From: JAJYRX01 sp041655275
Lineage (GTDB): Bacteria; Pseudomonadota; Gammaproteobacteria; Burkholderiales; Burkholderiaceae_B
Assembly: GCA_041655275.1 (NCBI GenBank)
Contig: JBBAFU010000012.1
Coordinates: 16,437 to 80,436 of the forward strand
Direction of reading: 5' to 3'
Length of the DNA: 64,000 nucleotides
The notes under the pieces are model-generated. The model was given only the letters and a program-made list of their open reading frames with translations. It was not told the DNA's origin and ran no database searches. This document shows positions 16,415 to 26,017 of the stretch, piece by piece (position 1 is the stretch's first letter; each line of letters begins with the position of its first letter). The position numbers were made by a program, and so were the translations under genes.

Positions 16415-17854
16415 ATGTCCAGCAATTCAACACTTACGGCCCTGCGCGGTCCGGCACTGAGCTTTCGTGACAATCCTTTTCTGACGGACGATGCCGCTGC
16501 CCTGCACTACGAGCCCGATGCACTCATCCTGATCCGTGACGGCATCATCGAGCAATTCGGCGATTATGCCGACCTGCGCCCGCTGCTGGATGGCATGGAG
16601 CCCGCGCATTACGCCGACAGCCTGATAATGCCCGGCTTCATCGACGCTCACGTGCATTACCCGCAAACGCAGATCATCGGCTCCTACGGAGCACAGCTGA
16701 TCGACTGGCTCAACACCTATACCTTTGTTGCCGAGCAGCAGTTCAAGGTGCTCGAAACGGCACGCAAGGTGGCTACTTTCTTTCTCGAGCAGACACTGGC
16801 ATCCGGCACCACGACCGCTACGGTGTACTGCACGGTGCACCCGGCATCGGTGGAAGGCTTCTTTCAGGCGGCCGAACACACGGGCCAGCGCATGATCGCC
16901 GGCAAGGTGATGATGGATCGCAATGCCCCGGAAGCCCTGCTCGACACGGCCCAGTCCAGCTATGACGATTCGCTGGCACTGCTCGATCGCTGGCATGGAC
17001 GCGGGCGCTTGCTGTACGCCATCACGCCGCGCTTTGCGCCCACCAGTACGCCCGCACAGCTGGAAGCGGCGGCGGCATTGTGGCAGGCACGCCCGGATGT
17101 CTGGATGCAAACCCATCTGTCGGAGAATCCCGACGAGCTGGAGTGGGTCAGCGCGCTGTTTCCCGAGCGCCGCAGCTATGTCGACGTCTACCGCCACTAC
17201 GGACTGCTCGGCCCGCGGGCGCTGATGGGCCATGCCATCCATCTGCAGGAGGCCGAATGGGAGATGCTGGCACAGGCCGATGCCTCGGTAATCCACTGCC
17301 CGGCGTCCAATGCCTTTCTGGGGAGCGGCTGCTTTGACATCCGCCGCGCCTGCGCACCGGAAGCGCCTGCGAAGGCCCTGCGTACCGCGCTCGCCACCGA
17401 TGTGGGTGGCGGCACATCACTATCCATGCTGCGCATCATGGGGGATGCCTACCGGAACAGCCAGGCGGCCGGAATGCCGCTGTCGGCGCCCAAAGCGTTC
17501 TGGCTGGCCACCGCCGGCGCCGCCCGCGCCCTGCATCTGGATACCCGCATCGGGCGCATCGCCGCCGGACTGGAAGCCGATCTGGTTGTGCTGAACCTGA
17601 AGTCCACACCCCTGATCGACTTCCGCATGCAGCATTGCGACAGCCTGGAAGAGGCGCTGTTCATCCAGATGACGCTTGCCGACGAGCGCGCCATCGAGGC
17701 TGTCTATATTGGTGGTGAACTGCGCCACTCGCAACCCGCGAATGCTGGCACGGAAATTGCGTCGACAGGCAGTATCGGTGGTCATGCCGGTATCTCCATC
17801 CTTCGGCACAATGACCGTCTGCGCGCATCATCAAAGGAGCTGAACCATGACTGA
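16415..17854 (+). CDS. guaD: Guanine deaminase
   Basis: 479 residues from the ATG at 16415. The zinc amidohydrolase motifs are GFIDAHVHYPQ (HxH, about 77-87), QTHLSENPDE, MGHAIHL and LATDVGGG; SYGAQLIDWLNTYTF is specific for guanine deaminases. It converts guanine to xanthine and ammonia in the cytoplasm. The C-terminus extends roughly 35 residues past the usual end (SIGGHAGISILRHNDRL). It overlaps the next crotonase gene by 8 bases. The purine link fits the BMP-type importer at 477-5068, although the ribosomal operon separates them. Confidence 0.93.
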   Translation: MSSNSTLTALRGPALSFRDNPFLTDDAAALHYEPDALILIRDGIIEQFGDYADLRPLLDGMEPAHYADSLIMPGFIDAHVHYPQTQIIGSYGAQLIDWLNTYTFVAEQQFKVLETARKVATFFLEQTLASGTTTATVYCTVHPASVEGFFQAAEHTGQRMIAGKVMMDRNAPEALLDTAQSSYDDSLALLDRWHGRGRLLYAITPRFAPTSTPAQLEAAAALWQARPDVWMQTHLSENPDELEWVSALFPERRSYVDVYRHYGLLGPRALMGHAIHLQEAEWEMLAQADASVIHCPASNAFLGSGCFDIRRACAPEAPAKALRTALATDVGGGTSLSMLRIMGDAYRNSQAAGMPLSAPKAFWLATAGAARALHLDTRIGRIAAGLEADLVVLNLKSTPLIDFRMQHCDSLEEALFIQMTLADERAIEAVYIGGELRHSQPANAGTEIASTGSIGGHAGISILRHNDRLRASSKELNHD

Positions 17855-18656
17855 ACTCTACGAGCGATACGAACGATTGGCCTTTGATCGGCCTGCACCC
17901 GGCGTACTGCGCATCACCATGAAGAGTCCGCTCAAAATGGGCGCCATGGACGCCCGCATGCATTATGAGGTCGCGCAGATCTGGCGCGACGTGGACGCTG
18001 ACCCGCAAACCAATGTTGTCATTTTCACTGGTGAAGGAAAGACATTTTCCGCCGGTGGCGACCTGAATCACGAACGCAAGGTTTGTGACGACTACACGCT
18101 GCGCATGCAGGCAATGAAGGAAGCGCGTGACCTGGTCACCAACATGCTGGACTGCCGCAAGCCCATCGTCACTGCTGCGCGCGGCTGGGCGGTGGGTGCC
18201 GGACTGGCGACTATCCTTCTGGCTGACGTTTCTATCGTTGCAAACGACGCCAGGTTTTCCGATGGCCACTTGAAGATCGGCGTCGCTGCCGGCGATCACG
18301 CCGCCATCGTATGGCCGCTGCTCTGCGGCATGGCCAAGGCCAAATACTATCTGTTGACGGCCGACACCATTACGGGCGAAGAGGCCGAGCGCATGAACCT
18401 CGTCTCGCTATGTGTCCCGGACGAAGAGGTGGAAGCCAAAGCGCTGTCGGTTGCAACACGTCTGGCTGAAGGCGCCCCGGCGGCACAGCGCTGGACAAAG
18501 ATGATGCTGAATCACTGGATACGTCAGGCACTGCCGATTTTCGATGCCTCCCTGGCACTTGAGTTCATCGGCTTCGGCGGCCCCGAAGGCAAGGAAGGTA
18601 TCAACGCCTTTCTGCAAAAGCGCAAGCCCGAATTCGATCCCGACAGCCCTGTATGA
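17847..18656 (+). CDS. Enoyl-CoA hydratase/isomerase-family protein lacking both catalytic glutamates
   Basis: 269 residues with a crotonase fold. The oxyanion-hole segments FSAGGDL (about 68-74) and WAVGAGL are present, so it should bind an acyl-CoA. The two positions that carry Glu in hydratases are His (SDGHLKIG) and Tyr (AKAKYYLL). It is therefore unlikely to be a simple hydratase; isomerase, hydrolase or decarboxylase chemistry is possible. It is coupled to guaD by an 8-base overlap, an unexpected pairing. Confidence 0.85.
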   Translation: MTELYERYERLAFDRPAPGVLRITMKSPLKMGAMDARMHYEVAQIWRDVDADPQTNVVIFTGEGKTFSAGGDLNHERKVCDDYTLRMQAMKEARDLVTNMLDCRKPIVTAARGWAVGAGLATILLADVSIVANDARFSDGHLKIGVAAGDHAAIVWPLLCGMAKAKYYLLTADTITGEEAERMNLVSLCVPDEEVEAKALSVATRLAEGAPAAQRWTKMMLNHWIRQALPIFDASLALEFIGFGGPEGKEGINAFLQKRKPEFDPDSPV

Positions 18657-18665
18657 AATGAAATC

Positions 18666-18695
18666 GAGAGGCGCACCCGGCAGGGTACGCCTCTC
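18666..18695. terminator. Strong hairpin in the convergent gap
   Basis: GAGAGGCG (18666-18673) pairs with CGCCTCTC (18688-18695), and the inside ACCC/GGGT extends the stem around a GGCA loop. It lies between the crotonase and tctA stops. No strong U-run follows on either strand, so it may work as a bidirectional but weak terminator. Confidence 0.55.
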
Positions 18696-18715
18696 TGATC
18701 ATTGTCACGCGGCAC

Positions 18716-20230
18716 TCAAGCGCCGTCGGTGTCCTCGATGATGCGCGGCGGCCCGCCCTTCAGGCGCTTGTAGGCCACGCCAACCACCATCAGGATGGCT
18801 ATCGTCATGCACACCCCGCTGATGGGGCGCGTGAAGAACACGCTCATGTCACCGCGCGAGAGCAGCAGCGCGCGCCGGAAGTTCTCCTCCACCATGGGCC
18901 CGAGCACAAACCCCAGCAGCAGCGGCGCCGGCTCGAAGCCCAGCCGCGAGGCCAGATAGCCGAAGATCCCCACCAGCAGCACAATCCACACATCAAACAG
19001 GTTGTTGTTCGCGCTGTACACACCGATGCAGATGAAGAACAGCACCGCCGGATAGATCAGCCGGTACGGAATCGTCAGCATGCGCACCCACATGCCGATG
19101 AGCGGCAGGTTCAGCACCAGCAGCAGGAAGTTGCCGATCCAGAAGCTCGCAATCAGCCCCCAGAACACCGTCGGGTGCTCCATCATCATCTGCGGGCCCG
19201 GCTGGATGTTGTGGATCATCAGCGCGCCCAGCATCAGCGCCATCACCGCATCACCCGGAATGCCCAGCGTGAGCGTCGGGATGAAGGCCGTGATCGCCGC
19301 CGAGCTGTTGGCCGACTCCGGCCCCGCCACCCCTTCGATGGCCCCGCGTCCGAAGCGGCGCGGCTCCTTGGCCAGCTTCTTCTCGGCCGCATAGCTCATG
19401 AAGGAGGCAATCGTGCCGCCCGTGCCCGGCAGCAGGCCGAAGAACGACCCCAGCCCCGCACCGCGCGCAATCGCCCCGCCCGTGCCCTTGAGCTCGCTGC
19501 GCCCGCGCCACAGCGTACGCATGTTCAGCTTGGCCTCGATGATGCTTGCACCAATGCCCAGGCGGTTCACGCTGCCCAGCACATCGGCCACGCCAAACAG
19601 CCCCATCGCCAGCGCCACCAGCGAGAGCCCGTCCTGCAGCTCGGGAATGTCGAAGGTGAAGCGCGCCACCCCCGTGTTGATGTCGATGCCCACCACGCCC
19701 AGGATCAGCCCCACCAGCACCATGGCCACGCCCTTGAGCGCCGAGCCCGTGCTCAGCGTGGACGCCGCCAGCAGCCCCAGCAGCATGAGCGAGAAATACT
19801 CCGCCGGGCCGAACTTGAACGCCACCTCCACCAGCACCGGACTGAAGAACTTGGTGATGATGATGCCCACCGTCGCCCCCAGGAAGGAGGCGAACATCGC
19901 CGCAAACAGCGCCGGGCCCGCACGCCCCTGGCGCGCCATCGGATTGCCGTCGATACAGACCACCGCGTGCGAGGCCGTGCCCGGCAGGTTGAGCAGCACC
20001 GAGGTGATGGCCCCGCCGTAGCTCGTGCCGTAGTACAGGCCGGCCAGCATCATCAGCGCACCCGCCGGATCCAGCCCGTAGGTGACCGGCAGCAGCATGG
20101 AGATGGCCGCCAGCGCACCGATGCCGGGCAAGACGCCAATCAGGTTGCCGATGAAGACTCCGATGAAGGAGTACATCAGGTTGTTGAGCGTGAGCGCCGT
20201 CGAAAAACCCAGGATGATGGAATCAAACAT
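18716..20230 (-). CDS. tctA: Tripartite tricarboxylate transporter, large membrane subunit
   Basis: 504 residues with about 12 hydrophobic segments. The family blocks GVLPGIGALAAISMLLPVTY (about 33-52) and GLLPGTGGTIASFMSYA are present. It forms the inner-membrane channel of a secondary TTT carrier for carboxylates, together with TctB and a periplasmic TctC. It begins 3 bases after tctB. The matching TctC gene just upstream is broken, so the carrier may depend on another Bug protein. Confidence 0.93.
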   Translation of the reverse strand: MFDSIILGFSTALTLNNLMYSFIGVFIGNLIGVLPGIGALAAISMLLPVTYGLDPAGALMMLAGLYYGTSYGGAITSVLLNLPGTASHAVVCIDGNPMARQGRAGPALFAAMFASFLGATVGIIITKFFSPVLVEVAFKFGPAEYFSLMLLGLLAASTLSTGSALKGVAMVLVGLILGVVGIDINTGVARFTFDIPELQDGLSLVALAMGLFGVADVLGSVNRLGIGASIIEAKLNMRTLWRGRSELKGTGGAIARGAGLGSFFGLLPGTGGTIASFMSYAAEKKLAKEPRRFGRGAIEGVAGPESANSSAAITAFIPTLTLGIPGDAVMALMLGALMIHNIQPGPQMMMEHPTVFWGLIASFWIGNFLLLVLNLPLIGMWVRMLTIPYRLIYPAVLFFICIGVYSANNNLFDVWIVLLVGIFGYLASRLGFEPAPLLLGFVLGPMVEENFRRALLLSRGDMSVFFTRPISGVCMTIAILMVVGVAYKRLKGGPPRIIEDTDGA

Positions 20231-20233
20231 GGC

Positions 20234-20692
20234 CTAGCCCCAGGTGAACAGGCGGAACTGCATCTGCAGCCCGTAGTGGAAAATGCCCACCGCCATCAGC
20301 GTGATGACCGCCGCAAGCCCCGCAGCCGCCTTCAGGCTGTTGCTGCGATCCCCCAGCGCGGAGACGAACACCAGCATGAAGGTGGCCGGCACCAGCCCGC
20401 CGTACTTGCCCAGCACGATGAACAGCACCACGCCCACGACCACAAAGGTCCAGGCGCGGTACTGCGGCGCCAGCTTCGTGGTCGACACCTCGGCATCGTC
20501 CGGTGTCCCTGCCGGCGAGGCCAGGATCAGTGCACTGATAATCATCAGTGCCGCCCCGAGCAGCAAGGGAAAATAGCCCGGTCCCATACGCGCAAGCGTG
20601 CGCACTTCGTAATTCAGGCTGCCCAGTACCGTACCCAGGCCGATGAGCATCATCAGCCCGGCGGCGTAGACCTCATTCTTGTTGATCTTCAA
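20234..20692 (-). CDS. tctB: Tripartite tricarboxylate transporter, small membrane subunit
   Basis: 152 residues with four hydrophobic segments. The chosen TTG start at 20692 (KINKNEVYAAGLMMLIG) has AGGGG 7 bases upstream; an in-frame GTG at 20719 overlaps the end of the preceding pseudogene. The RMGPGYFPLLLGAALMIISA block is diagnostic for TctB. It stabilises TctA in the inner membrane. Confidence 0.88.
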   Translation of the reverse strand: MKINKNEVYAAGLMMLIGLGTVLGSLNYEVRTLARMGPGYFPLLLGAALMIISALILASPAGTPDDAEVSTTKLAPQYRAWTFVVVGVVLFIVLGKYGGLVPATFMLVFVSALGDRSNSLKAAAGLAAVITLMAVGIFHYGLQMQFRLFTWG

Positions 20693-20703
20693 AACGGAAA
20701 CCC

Positions 20704-21123
20704 CTAGTATGAAACCCACTTAATCTCTACAACTTCCGACACTGTAGCACTCAACTTCTCTATCACAGCTTCCGGCCTCCCCTCCGGCGCCGGCAACGCA
20801 TCCAGGTGTCCGCCATGATTTCCGCCAATGCCGGAGCCTCGCAATTCATCGATCGTATTAACGCTGCCGTTCGGCTTCACGACCATGACCAAAGAGAACT
20901 CCGCAACGGTCGATACCGGTGCGAAGTCTTGCAATGTAGCATAGGGAAAGTCTGGGTAAAACGATGCATTGACGCTTGCGAGGCCCTGGCTGGTGACAAT
21001 TAGTGTATAGCTGCCAAGCTGGGCGCGGGCGGTATATATCATGCCGACGATACCGCCACCAGCCGGAAAAGTCATGGTCGGCACAATCGCTGCTGCTACA
21101 AAACCACGCAATCCGGAAATCAT
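20704..21123 (-). pseudogene. Degenerate tctC (Bug-type solute-binding protein) remnant
   Basis: The 139-codon open frame is a collage of TctC pieces. FPAGGGIVG comes from the N-terminal VPFPAGG motif. YTLIVTSQGLASVNASFYPD and DFAPVSTVAEFSLVMVV come from the central part. HLDALPAPEGRPEAVIEKLSATVSE comes from the C-terminal part. The stretches between these blocks, and any signal peptide, are missing. A normal TctC has about 325 residues. Two or more in-frame deletions are the simplest explanation. It lies directly before tctB, where an intact tctC is expected. Confidence 0.85.
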
Positions 21124-21155
21124 TTTTACTCCCGCATGTGGTTGAATCTACATCT

Positions 21156-22349
21156 CTACAACACGCCTTGCTCTCGAAGCGCCGCAATTTCGGCCGGGTC
21201 CATGCCCAGCTCATCCCTGAGAACCTGCTCCGTATCCTCACCACAACGCCTTGCCGGGCGAATCTCATCCGCACCCGCTCCCATGCGGGGAACAATACCC
21301 TGCATCCGGATCGTGCCGAGGCTGCCGGCATTGACCCTCTGGATATTCCCGCGCGCCTGATATTGTTCATGCTGGAAGATATCGTCCATATTCAAGATCA
21401 TGGCATACGGGATACCGTGGGTGTCGAAGACATCAAACACCTCGGCATCTTCACGACTCAGGATCCAGTCCGCCAGCACTCCGTTCAGGCGCTCGACATC
21501 CGGTGCACGCCCCGAATGGGTCTGATAGTCGGGCTCATGTGCAATATCGGACCGGCCAATGGCCTCGTACAGGCGCACGAACAACCCATCCTGGGATACG
21601 GTCAGATTCAGATGCCGGCCCGACCGGGTCTTGAACGTATTGCCCGGCGCAGAGGCAGGATGCAGATTGCCCATCCGCTCGCGACGCTGGCCAAGCTGGT
21701 CGTATTGCAGCACTGCGAAATCCATGTACCGGAACACGGTCTCGTAAAGCGCCAGATCAATATGCCTGCCGGTGCCACTGCCAAGCTTCAAGTCATACAA
21801 CGCGAGCATACAGGCGAATGCACCCATTGTGGCGGCCGAATAATCGGCGATTGAGGCGCCCACGCGTACCGGCGGAAGGTCGGGGTAACCCGTCGCATCA
21901 AACAGACCGCTGAAAGCCAGCGCCATCCGGTCATAGGCGGCGCGGGTCGCATAAGGGCCTGTCTGCCCGAATCCAGAGATACTGAGCATAATCAGTCTGG
22001 GATTCTCCCTCGAGAGCGACTCATAATCCAGCCCCCATTTCGCGAGCGTACCCGGTCGAAAATTCTCGATCAGAATGTCGGTCCTGCGCACCAGTGAACG
22101 CAATATTTCCTGACCCTTCTCTGCATGCAGATCCAGGCTCAGCGCCCGCTTGTTCCTGCCTTCAACCTGCCACCACAGGCTCTCCCCCTTATGCATGGGG
22201 CCGATCTTTCGCAGTGGGTCGCCGCCGGGATGCTCCAGCTTGATCACATCTGCTCCCTGTTCCGCCAGCATGGTGGCGGCTACAGGCCCTGCAATCATGG
22301 TGCCGATATCGAGCACCTTCACACCCTCCAGAATTTTTTTCTGCGCCAT
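21156..22349 (-). CDS. CaiB/BaiF-family (class III) CoA-transferase
   Basis: 397 residues. N-terminal block GVKVLDIGTMIAGPVAATML, nucleotide-binding NKRALSLDLHAEKGQEIL and the catalytic Asp in VGASIADYSAA (about 180) are present. It moves CoA between carboxylic acids and likely activates the acid imported by the adjacent TRAP carrier. It is at the 3' end of a long minus-strand series; 126 bases without clear signals separate it from the dctP-like gene. Confidence 0.92.
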   Translation of the reverse strand: MAQKKILEGVKVLDIGTMIAGPVAATMLAEQGADVIKLEHPGGDPLRKIGPMHKGESLWWQVEGRNKRALSLDLHAEKGQEILRSLVRRTDILIENFRPGTLAKWGLDYESLSRENPRLIMLSISGFGQTGPYATRAAYDRMALAFSGLFDATGYPDLPPVRVGASIADYSAATMGAFACMLALYDLKLGSGTGRHIDLALYETVFRYMDFAVLQYDQLGQRRERMGNLHPASAPGNTFKTRSGRHLNLTVSQDGLFVRLYEAIGRSDIAHEPDYQTHSGRAPDVERLNGVLADWILSREDAEVFDVFDTHGIPYAMILNMDDIFQHEQYQARGNIQRVNAGSLGTIRMQGIVPRMGAGADEIRPARRCGEDTEQVLRDELGMDPAEIAALREQGVL

Positions 22350-22475
22350 TTGCTCCGTCCCTCCTCAAACCCGCCCGCGCCGGGCGCCGGCCCAACCCTT
22401 CCGGCCCCCGGCCTGTCGCCCGCCGCCAGTGACGCGCGTACAGCGCGTCCCCGCCGCGGGCTCGAAACGGAAAGC

Positions 22476-23618
22476 TTAATTGCTGAACAAGGCGTTGATA
22501 TCAACCCGGGAATAGATCTCCTCATCCAGTTTTTGTGCAAACAGATCAACGTCCGTGCCCACCTCCGCAGAAATCTTCGACCACTTCTCGAGAAGATCGA
22601 AGAACGTGTCGAGCATGACAGCTGTCTTGTCCGCATCGCCGCCGTTCTTGACGAAATCATCGATGATCAGCTGGCGTTCCGCCTCGCGGTGCTCCGTCAG
22701 CAGCGCATCAATCCGGGAATCGCCCTGGGCAAACCTGACGTTATGCTCTGCCTTTGCGAGCTCGACGGCTTCGTTGTCCTGATTGACATAACCAATAGAC
22801 AACCTCGCCATGGCACCCGGCAGCTCGCTGATCATGGTCTTGCGGTCGTCGGCGGAAATCTCATTCCAGGTATCGATGTTGAAGGCTATCAGCGAACCAC
22901 CGCCATAGGCGCCCGCCCCTTTCAGGTAAACATTCTTCGCCACGTCCCAGATGGAGAGACTCTTGAGCCAGGCGAGCGAACCGTACATGCAATTCACCTG
23001 GCCGCGCTGCAGCCCCTCATAGGTTTCCGGATTGGTCATCGAGACCGGCGTTGCGCCCAGACGGGTGATCCAGCGCGAATAGGCGCTGCCGGCGGAACGG
23101 ATCTTGAGCCCCTTCAAATCATCCGTCTTGTTGACCTCGCGGTTGCACATCATGTGATAGGGTGTTGTCCCGTAGGATGCCAGATAGACGGTGCCAAGAT
23201 CCTTGTATTCCTTGATACAGTCGGGGCAGTGCCTGAGCACCATTTCGTTGAGCGCCCCCGTCACAGCCACACTGTCTTCCATGAAAATCGCCGTGTTCGA
23301 CAACACATTGTTCACCGGCACCTCCGACGGCACATAGACAGGCACGATGAAACCGGCGTCGATGAGGCCGGACTGAAGTGCCCCGATCACGCCCTTGGCA
23401 TCGACCAGGGAGCCACTGGGATTGATCTTCATATTGACACGCCCGTCAGTCCTTGCGCGAACGTTATCAAACATGGTTTCGAGCGCAAACGCCATCGTTG
23501 GGTGTGTCGGCGGAAGATACGTCGCATATTCGAAGGTTCTGGCCTGCGACATGCTCATGCCGGCCGTTGCGGCCAGCGCCAGCGCCATCGTCCCGGCCAG
23601 TTTTACATACTTGTACAT
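22476..23618 (-). CDS. TRAP transporter solute-binding protein (DctP family)
   Basis: 380 residues from the ATG at 23618 (AAGGAG upstream). A Sec signal peptide ends near MSQA (residue about 26). Typical DctP features follow: YLPPTHPTMAFALE, the Arg-containing LKIRSAGSAYSRWI region that holds the ligand carboxylate, and VNCMYGSLAWLKS. It is periplasmic and delivers a carboxylate to the DctQM pair encoded upstream on this strand. The gene order DctQ, DctM, DctP is read from the operon. Confidence 0.92.
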   Translation of the reverse strand: MYKYVKLAGTMALALAATAGMSMSQARTFEYATYLPPTHPTMAFALETMFDNVRARTDGRVNMKINPSGSLVDAKGVIGALQSGLIDAGFIVPVYVPSEVPVNNVLSNTAIFMEDSVAVTGALNEMVLRHCPDCIKEYKDLGTVYLASYGTTPYHMMCNREVNKTDDLKGLKIRSAGSAYSRWITRLGATPVSMTNPETYEGLQRGQVNCMYGSLAWLKSLSIWDVAKNVYLKGAGAYGGGSLIAFNIDTWNEISADDRKTMISELPGAMARLSIGYVNQDNEAVELAKAEHNVRFAQGDSRIDALLTEHREAERQLIIDDFVKNGGDADKTAVMLDTFFDLLEKWSKISAEVGTDVDLFAQKLDEEIYSRVDINALFSN

Positions 23619-23652
23619 TTGTCTACTCCTTGAACTTTGGTTGATCAAACTG

Positions 23653-24969
23653 TCACACCTCGCTGCGCTCAGGCAGCCACAGGGATATCTCGGGAAAGCG
23701 GATCAGCAAATAGACGATCACGACCTCGGCCAGCAGGAACCACACAACCCCCTTGAAGATCGTCTCCAGTCGCACACGATCGCCAATGACGTTCTTCACC
23801 ACATAGACATTGAGCCCGACGGGCGGTGTCAACAGGCTGATTTCGAGAAACTTGATCACGATGATGCCCATCCAGATCAGGTTGATATCCATTGCCTTGA
23901 ACAGGGGAAAGAGAACCGGAAGCGTAATCAGCATGAGACCGATCGGATCGAGGAACATCCCCAGAATGAGATAAAGGACCGCCATGTACATCATGAACAC
24001 GTACAGGCTGGTAGTCTGGGCGTTCACCATGCTGACCAGCCAGGCGGGGATGCCGCTGAACAGCAGCAGACGGCTGAGCAGCACCGCACCCATGGCGATA
24101 AAGAAAATAGAGGCCGTCATGACAACGGTCTCCTTGAGGCTTTCGACAAAAATAGCCTTTGTCATCCTGCCTTTCAGGATCACGATCAGATAGGCAACAA
24201 TGGCGCCAATAGCGGCTGCCTCGGTGGCGGTGGCAATGCCGGCGTAAATCGTCGCCACCACGCTGAGAAACAGTACGGGCACAGGCCAGACGCTGTACAG
24301 TGTGCGCCACCGGTCCGTCCAGCTGATTGCCACGAGCGGGTTTGGAGAGAGCTCGGGCGAGATTGTGCAGCGCAACACAATCATGACGTTATACACAAAC
24401 CATGTGAGCAGCCCGGGGATGAAACCCGCAAGGAGCAGCTTGCCGATGGGCTGCTCGGTGAACATCCCGTAAACGATGAGCAGAATGCTGGGCGGAATCA
24501 GTGAGCCCAGGGTGCCGCTGGCAGCGACTACTGCGGTGGCCAGGCCAGGGTTATAGCCGGCAGCGAGCATTTCGGGGATCGCCATACGCCCGATGGCCGC
24601 CGCGGATGCCAGGCTGGACCCTGACACGGCCGCGAATCCGGCACCCGCCGTATTGGTCGCGATCGCAAGATTTCCGGGCAGGAAAGATAGCCAGTTGCGT
24701 GCCGCCGCATACAGCGAGCCAGTCAGGCCGCCATGGTGAGCGACCGCGCCGAGGAGGATGAACAGCGGTACGGCACTCAGTGTCCAGCTGGCAAGAAACT
24801 CGTACGGCAGCTGCCCCAATGCGTTCAGCGCCGATCGTGTGCCCCTTATCATCGCGATGCCGATGAACCCGGCAAGGCTGAGCGCCACGCCCACGTGAAA
24901 CCGCAGAAAAAGCAGAAACAGCAACAGGACGAGGGAAAAAATACCGACGTGGAAACTATCCATTTTCAT
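23653..24969 (-). CDS. TRAP transporter large permease (DctM family)
   Basis: 438 residues, about 12 membrane segments. The conserved region FAAVSGSSLASAAAIGRMAI and the TPPVGLNVYVVKNVIG signature near the C-terminus are present. It is the sodium- or proton-driven import channel. It overlaps the DctQ gene by 14 bases. Confidence 0.93.
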   Translation of the reverse strand: MKMDSFHVGIFSLVLLLFLLFLRFHVGVALSLAGFIGIAMIRGTRSALNALGQLPYEFLASWTLSAVPLFILLGAVAHHGGLTGSLYAAARNWLSFLPGNLAIATNTAGAGFAAVSGSSLASAAAIGRMAIPEMLAAGYNPGLATAVVAASGTLGSLIPPSILLIVYGMFTEQPIGKLLLAGFIPGLLTWFVYNVMIVLRCTISPELSPNPLVAISWTDRWRTLYSVWPVPVLFLSVVATIYAGIATATEAAAIGAIVAYLIVILKGRMTKAIFVESLKETVVMTASIFFIAMGAVLLSRLLLFSGIPAWLVSMVNAQTTSLYVFMMYMAVLYLILGMFLDPIGLMLITLPVLFPLFKAMDINLIWMGIIVIKFLEISLLTPPVGLNVYVVKNVIGDRVRLETIFKGVVWFLLAEVVIVYLLIRFPEISLWLPERSEV

Positions 24970-25459
24970 TCCCCGCCCGACCGGTCGCGAAACTGCAGAG
25001 CATCTGCAGCGCGAACGTTGCCAGACTGAAGGTGGCCAGCCAGCGCGCGGGCCAAGTCACCAGGTCATACGAAATCAGATCGATATAGGCGTTGGTTCCG
25101 GTGTAATACAGGGCGCGAAGGTAGAAGCTGTATGCCATCACCGCCAGAAAGGCTGCGGTGACCAGATGGATGATGCGATCAAGTACCTGCTGAGCTTTTG
25201 CCGGAAAAAACCGGAATAGCAGATCGACGTTGATATGCCCTCTTCTGCGCTCTGCATAGGCGAAACCCAGCAGTACCGACACCGGCATCAGATACTCCGA
25301 GGTGAGCTCCAGCGTCCCCTCTATCGGATGCGAATACAAATACTTGAGGCTGACATCCAGCCCCACCAGCACCATCAGGCACAGGACGAGGGTCGCGGAC
25401 AGGACAGCCTGCACCTTCACGATAAAACCGAAACTGCGGCTAATGGCTGTCTTCATCAT
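24956..25459 (-). CDS. TRAP transporter small permease (DctQ family)
   Basis: 167 residues with four hydrophobic helices and the family block LTSEYLMPVSVLLGFAYAER followed by RRGHINVDLLFRFFP. It pairs with DctM in the inner membrane. Two consecutive ATG codons at 25459 and 25456 could start; GGGAG lies just upstream. Confidence 0.9.
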   Translation of the reverse strand: MMKTAISRSFGFIVKVQAVLSATLVLCLMVLVGLDVSLKYLYSHPIEGTLELTSEYLMPVSVLLGFAYAERRRGHINVDLLFRFFPAKAQQVLDRIIHLVTAAFLAVMAYSFYLRALYYTGTNAYIDLISYDLVTWPARWLATFSLATFALQMLCSFATGRAGNENG

Positions 25460-25496
25460 GTAAGCTCCCTACACGCCGGGTGATGACAGGAAACCG

Positions 25497-25967
25497 CTAT
25501 GCTGCGGGGCGGCGACGATACATCAGCGTCGCCGTCATTTCCTGGACGACACTGCCATCCTGCTTCACGCATTCGCGCTGGAACGTCACAATGCCACGAT
25601 CGGGCTTGCTGGTTTCCTTCTTGTTTGCGACCCGGGAACGCAGGCGTATCGTGTCGCCGTGCTTCACCGGCCCCAGCATGCGCCAGGCATCGATCTGGAG
25701 CAGGGCCAGCAGCGTTCCGTCGTTGAGCCCGCTGGCGTATTGCAGCCCGCCCATAATGGCGTAGATCAGTGGACCGTGGGCAATGGGTTCGCCAAACGGC
25801 GTGTTCTTGCAGTACTCGAAATTCGTGTGAACCTCATTGAAATCACCCGAGAGACAGGCAAAGTTCACGATATCGGTCTGGGTGACCGTGCGCGCGGGAC
25901 TGAGAAATTCCTGGCCAACTTCGAAATCCTCGAAATAATGGCCACGTACGGGAAGGGTATCGGACAT
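25497..25967 (-). CDS. MaoC-like (R)-specific enoyl-CoA hydratase
   Basis: 156 residues of hotdog fold. The hydratase-2 catalytic pair is visible in ACLSGDFNEVHTNFEY (Asp and His, about 38-53), followed by GEPIAHGPLIYAIM. It should hydrate a 2-enoyl-CoA, or a bulkier branched analogue. It is next to the thiolase-like and DUF35 genes, the same trio found in steroid side-chain cleavage loci, where MaoC hydration precedes a retro-aldol step. Confidence 0.9.
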   Translation of the reverse strand: MSDTLPVRGHYFEDFEVGQEFLSPARTVTQTDIVNFACLSGDFNEVHTNFEYCKNTPFGEPIAHGPLIYAIMGGLQYASGLNDGTLLALLQIDAWRMLGPVKHGDTIRLRSRVANKKETSKPDRGIVTFQRECVKQDGSVVQEMTATLMYRRRPAA

Positions 25968-26017
25968 AATGTTTTCACCTCAGCAAAGCGTGTCCAAGGT
26001 GCCGGCTTGTTGCCGGC

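Noticed and set aside
19175..20707. Plus-strand open frame of about 510 codons opposite tctA and tctB
   Set aside because: Composition is extremely His/Arg/Gln-rich as expected for antisense of a membrane-protein gene; the minus-strand TctAB assignment is certain.
22350..22475. Promoter search in the 126-base gap between the dctP-like gene and the CoA-transferase
   Set aside because: The gap is GC-rich with short inverted words but has neither a -24/-12 nor a convincing -35/-10 pair; read-through from the upstream operon is more likely.
22125..23633. Plus-strand open frame of about 502 codons opposite the CoA-transferase and dctP-like genes
   Set aside because: Antisense of two confidently assigned genes, without motif similarity.
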